Below are positions 59,785-64,000 of a DNA stretch of 64,000 bases, piece by piece. The DNA comes from Agapanthus africanus (Eukaryota; Streptophyta; Magnoliopsida; Asparagales; Amaryllidaceae). The position numbers and the translations under genes are program-made. The stretch is taken from the NCBI GenBank assembly GCA_030015575.1, contig CM057338.1, positions 776,191,864 to 776,255,863 on the forward strand. The letters run 5' to 3'. The first letter of the stretch is position 1; every line of letters starts with the position of its first letter. Under the pieces are notes generated by a model. That model searched no databases. It was not told the origin of the DNA and was given only the letters and a program-made list of their open reading frames with translations.

Positions 59785-60911
59785 TGCCCGAGTCTCATGT
59801 GCCACAATCTGATAGTTTTCGAATCCGTCATATATTTGGATAATAAAATAGCAGCCAATCCGGAAGTCGTCAAACCCTACAATGAATACAAGGGCCCTTT
59901 CTTCAAGCCCGTCACGACAACGAGAGCATCTTTGGTTACCTTCAAAATTTCACCTTCAGCGAAAAATTTGTAAACCTTTTCTTAGAGTCCACCTAAAGAG
60001 ATGAGGTTCTTCTTCACGTCAGGTACGTGTCTGACTTCCGCCAATGTCTTCACAACACCATCGAAGATTGTCCCTTTTTCAATAGCTCGGCATGAGCTAT
60101 TGTTTCCCATCAAAACCACTCCACCATCAACGGGCTCGTACGTGGTGAAAAATACCTATTGGAACACATATGGTAAGAATAACCTAAATCTATGATCCAC
60201 TCGTTCTTTGATAGCTGTGTGTTGTCGAGGACCACAGGGAGATCTCCTTCTCCTTCCGCTATACTCGCTTCAGCCGAAGACTGCTTCTTAGATTTCTCTT
60301 CATGCTTCCGCTTGTTCTGCAACTTAAAGCAATAGACCTTGAAGTGCCCCTTCTTCTTACAGTTCTTCCTATTCATGCCCCTTCTGCAGGTCACGTTCTT
60401 AGCTTTGGACTTTGACCGAGACTTCCTCCTATTTACTTCCGGATCTCTCTTCTCCGCATGCCCTCGAACAAATAAGCCAGACAATGAACCATCCGCTTCG
60501 GTAGAAGTCAACCCCTTATCGATCTTCTCTTTGTTCATCAAATTCTCCTTGACATCCTTAATTGAGATCGTGTCTCATCCATAAACTATGGTGTCATGGA
60601 AGTGCTTATAAGAGGGTAGCAATGAATACAACAAGAGAAGAACCTGATCTTCATCATCAATCTTAATATCAATCATACCTAGATCTGTAATGATTGAATT
60701 AAACTCACCAACGTGATATTTTATTGAAGAGCCTTCTCACATGCGAAGTGTGTAGAGACGCTGCTTTAACAGGAGTCGATTCGTGAGATTTGCTCAAATA
60801 TAACTCCTCCAACTTATTCCTCAAATCAGCCGCCGTTTTCTTTACCAAAACTTCTTATATTAATTCGTTAATCAGACACAAGTGGATAGCAGTGGGGGTC
60901 TTCTTATCCAT
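59785..60911 (-). pseudogene. gag: Tork-like gag and protease piece
   Basis: Read leftwards from 60911: a gag of the UBN2 type (KTAADLRNKLEELYL; LLYSLLPSYKHFHDTIVYG), a basic region with a degenerate knuckle (CKKKGHFKVYC, first Cys pair changed), a protease start with DLGYSYHMC where DSGCSxHMC is usual, and a stretch up to LWHMR at the insertion point. Frameshifts and stops interrupt it (for example before 60541 and after 60110). The gag N-terminus is cut off by the LTR starting at 60912. This is the only Copia gag in the window. Confidence 0.85.
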
Positions 60912-63900
60912 AGTAACATTTTAGAAATATAAAATATTATTTTTTGGAATTTAAATAATAAAATAATAAATTTCACGAAAATTATACAAGTGTGAATTTG
61001 GGTTTTCATAAAATGGTATAATTATATACCAATATTTAGGAAAATATTTGGAGATTAATATGATTTATTAATTATGAAGGTATTTATTGGATTTGGACAT
61101 TTCATAAATATTTATACAATTATTTAAATACAAGTTTATATTAAACTTGATTAGTGCACTACTAATCATGCATTAAAGCCAAATCCATTTTGTTAATCAT
61201 AGCTAATGTGCCATAACACGTTGTGTTTTGATTCATGCATGGTTTTATTTGTATTTGTGGACATTAGGGTTTTAAAAATGAAAAGAAAAGATATTTGATG
61301 AGAGGGAGGGAGACATGATGTGAGGGTTATTTATTGAGGAGGGAGAGAGTGAGAAAGAGAAAGAGAGAGGGTGGGGTGTATGGCTTCCCCACCATTCTTC
61401 TTCCTTCATTCTTTTCTTTCCTTCATCTTCTTCCTTCTTCTCATCCTCCATCTCCATTACCATCACCAAATCATCCCCAAAATCTCATCAAAACCTCATA
61501 CCACCTTCATAAAAAATGACCATCATCTCATCCTACACCCCATGGTGAGTTCAAGTTAGGGTTTTGAACAGCTTGGGCCACCAAAGAACTTTCTTGAGTT
61601 GTTTCCAAGAGGTAAAGCCTTCACTTTCCTCCAAATTATCAAGTTTCTTAACCTCCTAATTGTGTTTAGAGTTTTATTATGCTAGATTAGTGATCTTAGA
61701 AAATTCTAGGATGATTTTTAGTGGACGATTTGAGTTGTAGAGATACAATTGAGCTTTAGTTAGTGACCACAAACCATTAGTGATGATATTCTGGACAAAC
61801 TTGAGAGTAGAAGTCCCAAAACACAAACTTAGATTTTTCCCGACATCGGTTTTTGACGAATTGTGATGATTAAATAGAATCTGGTATCACTCGAGTGCTC
61901 TGAAAAATATTTTGCAAACACGGTGAGATGTGCAGGCTACCTAGAGACTATCCTAGAAACCCGAGACCCTAAGTCCCTACCCAGGCTGCAGAAATATTCC
62001 CCTAGACCGCAATTTGTGGCCTGACCTGTTAGCATCGGGTTAGTTTTTGGTCCATGGCTCTGTTATCTGATATATATACCTACCCTATATGCAAAATCTC
62101 CTAATTTTATCTGAGCCAAAATCTGGGAGTGCTTTTCTAAGTTAATGATTTTGGTTTACGACTTTTGAAAACTTGGTTTTGGTATTATAGTTTTGACACG
62201 GTCGTTGGACGTTCGTATGTCAACACTGAGGGTTGTTTGGTTGTTCTTGCATGCATGGGTCATATGTTCTACTATGTGCACCTCGCGTGCCGTATCGATT
62301 TTCGGATTTGGTTTTAATCTCGTTACGATGTGTGTTGATTTGTAGGTACCTTTGCGTGGACTTCCGAGACAACAAAGGAGAGCAAGAAGTTCATCGACTT
62401 CGGTTAGAGCAAGGATAGCAGGTGAGTAGATTTATATCTACGGGGGAAGTTGGATGGATGGCGTATAGCATCCCCGCAACCAAAGTAATGGGAGAACCGA
62501 GATATAGAATATAAATAGAGAAACCTTAGCTTACGTACTTACGGATATGATCATAAGGATAAGTACGAGATGACATGATCAAATGAAGATATGATGACAT
62601 AATATGACATGATTGATATGTTTGATATTAGGATGCAAGGCGATACATACATATGCCAAGATATGATATGAGAGTGATATATATGTATATATGAGATATG
62701 AGATAATATGATGTACGAGACCATAGATCCATACCCTTGATTTATGATACGTACGATGAATTATACCGTACGTGATATTATGTATAGGACGATAGATCCT
62801 TATTCTGATTTGATGACACCGTACGGTGGATTATACTGTACGTGATATGAGATACCGGATAATTGATCCGCACTCTTGACTTGAGGATGATGTACGATGA
62901 TTATACCATATATTATACTATGAGGCTAGATCGTCGACTTGTGGATTGTTTTGATTCGGAGAATCATTGCTTTCTAAACACCTTGATGGATAATGGATTA
63001 CATTTGAACCATACTTATTTCCAAAATTGACGAATCACATGCACTTTTTAATGATAATCTCAAGGGACGCTATGGATTTTCAAATGGTGTCTTTTTTCTC
63101 AAAAACACCAATGCCCCCATTTTCAAAACTATAATTCGCATTATTAAAACTATAGCCGTATGGTTCAGATGTAGTTACATACTTTATACCATTCATATTT
63201 ATGCTGTATTATTTCTTCGTGACATACATACTATGCTCCCGACACTTATCGTTATATGGCTTCGTCTGCTAGAACACATGCACCATTACTGATGATGCGC
63301 ATGTTACACATACACAGATTTGCCGGCTCACACACTCATCATCGGTAATTGCTATGCCGCTTACACATTAGAACTGTGATATCGCTGTATTGCTCTTAAA
63401 CTGTAGAATTATAATCATTGTTCAGTACTTAGTACATGATATGCTTACATGAAAACACTCGCAATACTTTACAGTTTTGTTCATTGCATTTACTGGAACT
63501 TTATAGTTACATGCATATGAGATTTTGTTTTCATGAGATCTTTGGATTTGAGAACCGCAGATATATTTTAAAAAGGTTATGATTGTTTTAAAAACGCGGT
63601 TTCTCGTGATATGATTTGTGGCGTCCACCATGAGTTTTCTCGGTTCTGAGCTATGAGTATACCTGATTCGAGAAGTGAGGAGGCACCGTCTGCGAGTATA
63701 TGGTGGACCCGGTGCGGTACCCGGGGCAAGAAGATCGTATAGAATGGCATTGAGCCCAGCAGGGGAGCACTACCGACCGGTGATAGTTTGGGTTCGGCGG
63801 ATATCCGGAGGATACCGACCGGAGTCGTGAGAGCAGATGGATATGAGGGCCGATCCGATGAGACGGCGTCCGAGATATAAGGATTTACGTGTCGATACTG

Positions 63901-64000
63901 GACACGAGTTTTATGATATTTTTGAGTGTCGATGCTGGACACTCAGCTTTCATGATGACTTGATATGTCGTTGATGGACACACGTTGGATATACACATGC
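60912..64000. mobile_element. Diverged relative of the 24440-28675 LTR, inverted, running off the window
   Basis: Starts AGTAACATTTTAGAAATA, matching the reverse complement of the end of 24440-28675 (TGTAACATTTC...), with the terminal T apparently changed to A. Shared blocks continue to the GGATATCCGGAGGATACCGA region near 63800 and the GTGTCGATGCTGGACACTC repeat near 63935. It interrupts the Tork-like gag after an inferred 5-bp target TCCAT (60907-60911); the other end is outside. No pol seen. Whether it is a solo LTR or part of a full element cannot be told. Confidence 0.75.

Larger units (their letters stand above)
17640..60911 (-). mobile_element. Tork/Tnt1-like Ty1/copia relic split into three pieces
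   Basis: A minus-strand polyprotein runs from gag (60911-59785) through integrase (55488-54977) to the integrase C-terminus (18185 to about 17640). Taking out the insertions at 55489-59779 and 18186-54971 and one copy of each 5-bp duplication rejoins the text: the GAG_pre-integrase continues as LGHMSERGLHKLSKQG and the integrase resumes as GLRKEFWVEA. Reverse transcriptase and both LTRs are not visible. Lineage is judged from the integrase text. This is the oldest layer in the right-hand 46 kb. Confidence 0.85.

Noticed and set aside
61272-61559. Possible small gene with CT-rich leader near 61330-61560
   Set aside because: Overlapping frames on both strands come from a GA/CT-rich tract inside the LTR relative; the matching region of 24440-28675 (28110-28292) has no conserved protein.

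Overview
The window is repeat-dense flowering-plant DNA. Every feature that can be supported is a transposable element or a piece of one; no ordinary host gene, tRNA or rRNA was recognised. Plant origin is supported by Copia primer-binding sites complementary to initiator tRNA-Met, LTRs resembling the Angela/BARE group, a Tat/Ogre-like Ty3/gypsy element and a CACTA (En/Spm) transposon with tnp2 and Transposase_24 genes. The species cannot be named.

Layout. (1) 4-9393: a complete minus-strand Angela-like Copia element (element 1) with 2.2 kb LTRs. It sits just past the coding end of (2), a minus-strand Tat-like gypsy relic (9394 to about 17588) whose gag is joined to the integrase C-terminus, the polymerase core being absent. 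(3) A minus-strand Tork-like Copia polyprotein survives in three pieces (about 17640-18185, 54977-55488, 59785-60911), split by later insertions. (4) The largest of these is a plus-strand Angela-like element (element 3, 18186-54971, duplication CGTTG). (5) A CACTA transposon (20148-46464, duplication TGG) lies in its 5' LTR. (6) The CACTA carries two insertions, each in a coding exon: a 4.2 kb solo-LTR-like sequence (24440-28675, ACTAG) in tnp2, and a second complete Angela-like element (element 2, 33539-44152, GCTGC) in the Transposase_24 gene. (7) A deleted Angela-like derivative (55489-59779, TCATA) and a relative of the solo LTR (60912 to the window end) also cut the Tork-like element.

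Flanks and reading frames rejoin when each insert is taken out on paper, so the order of events can be read: Tork-like, then element 3, then CACTA, then the solo LTR and element 2. All coding regions carry stops or frameshifts, many at former glutamine or arginine codons, as expected from cytosine deamination in silenced DNA.

Points that stand out: a 602-bp tandem array in the CACTA first intron in which each unit holds two long foldback hairpins; Angela-like elements with no visible gag and a splice-acceptor-like site just before pol; conserved repeated motifs and hairpins in their long leaders; an inverted leader segment and a primer-site-containing 220-bp duplication in element 1; and a gypsy LTR with about fifteen CACGTG sites.
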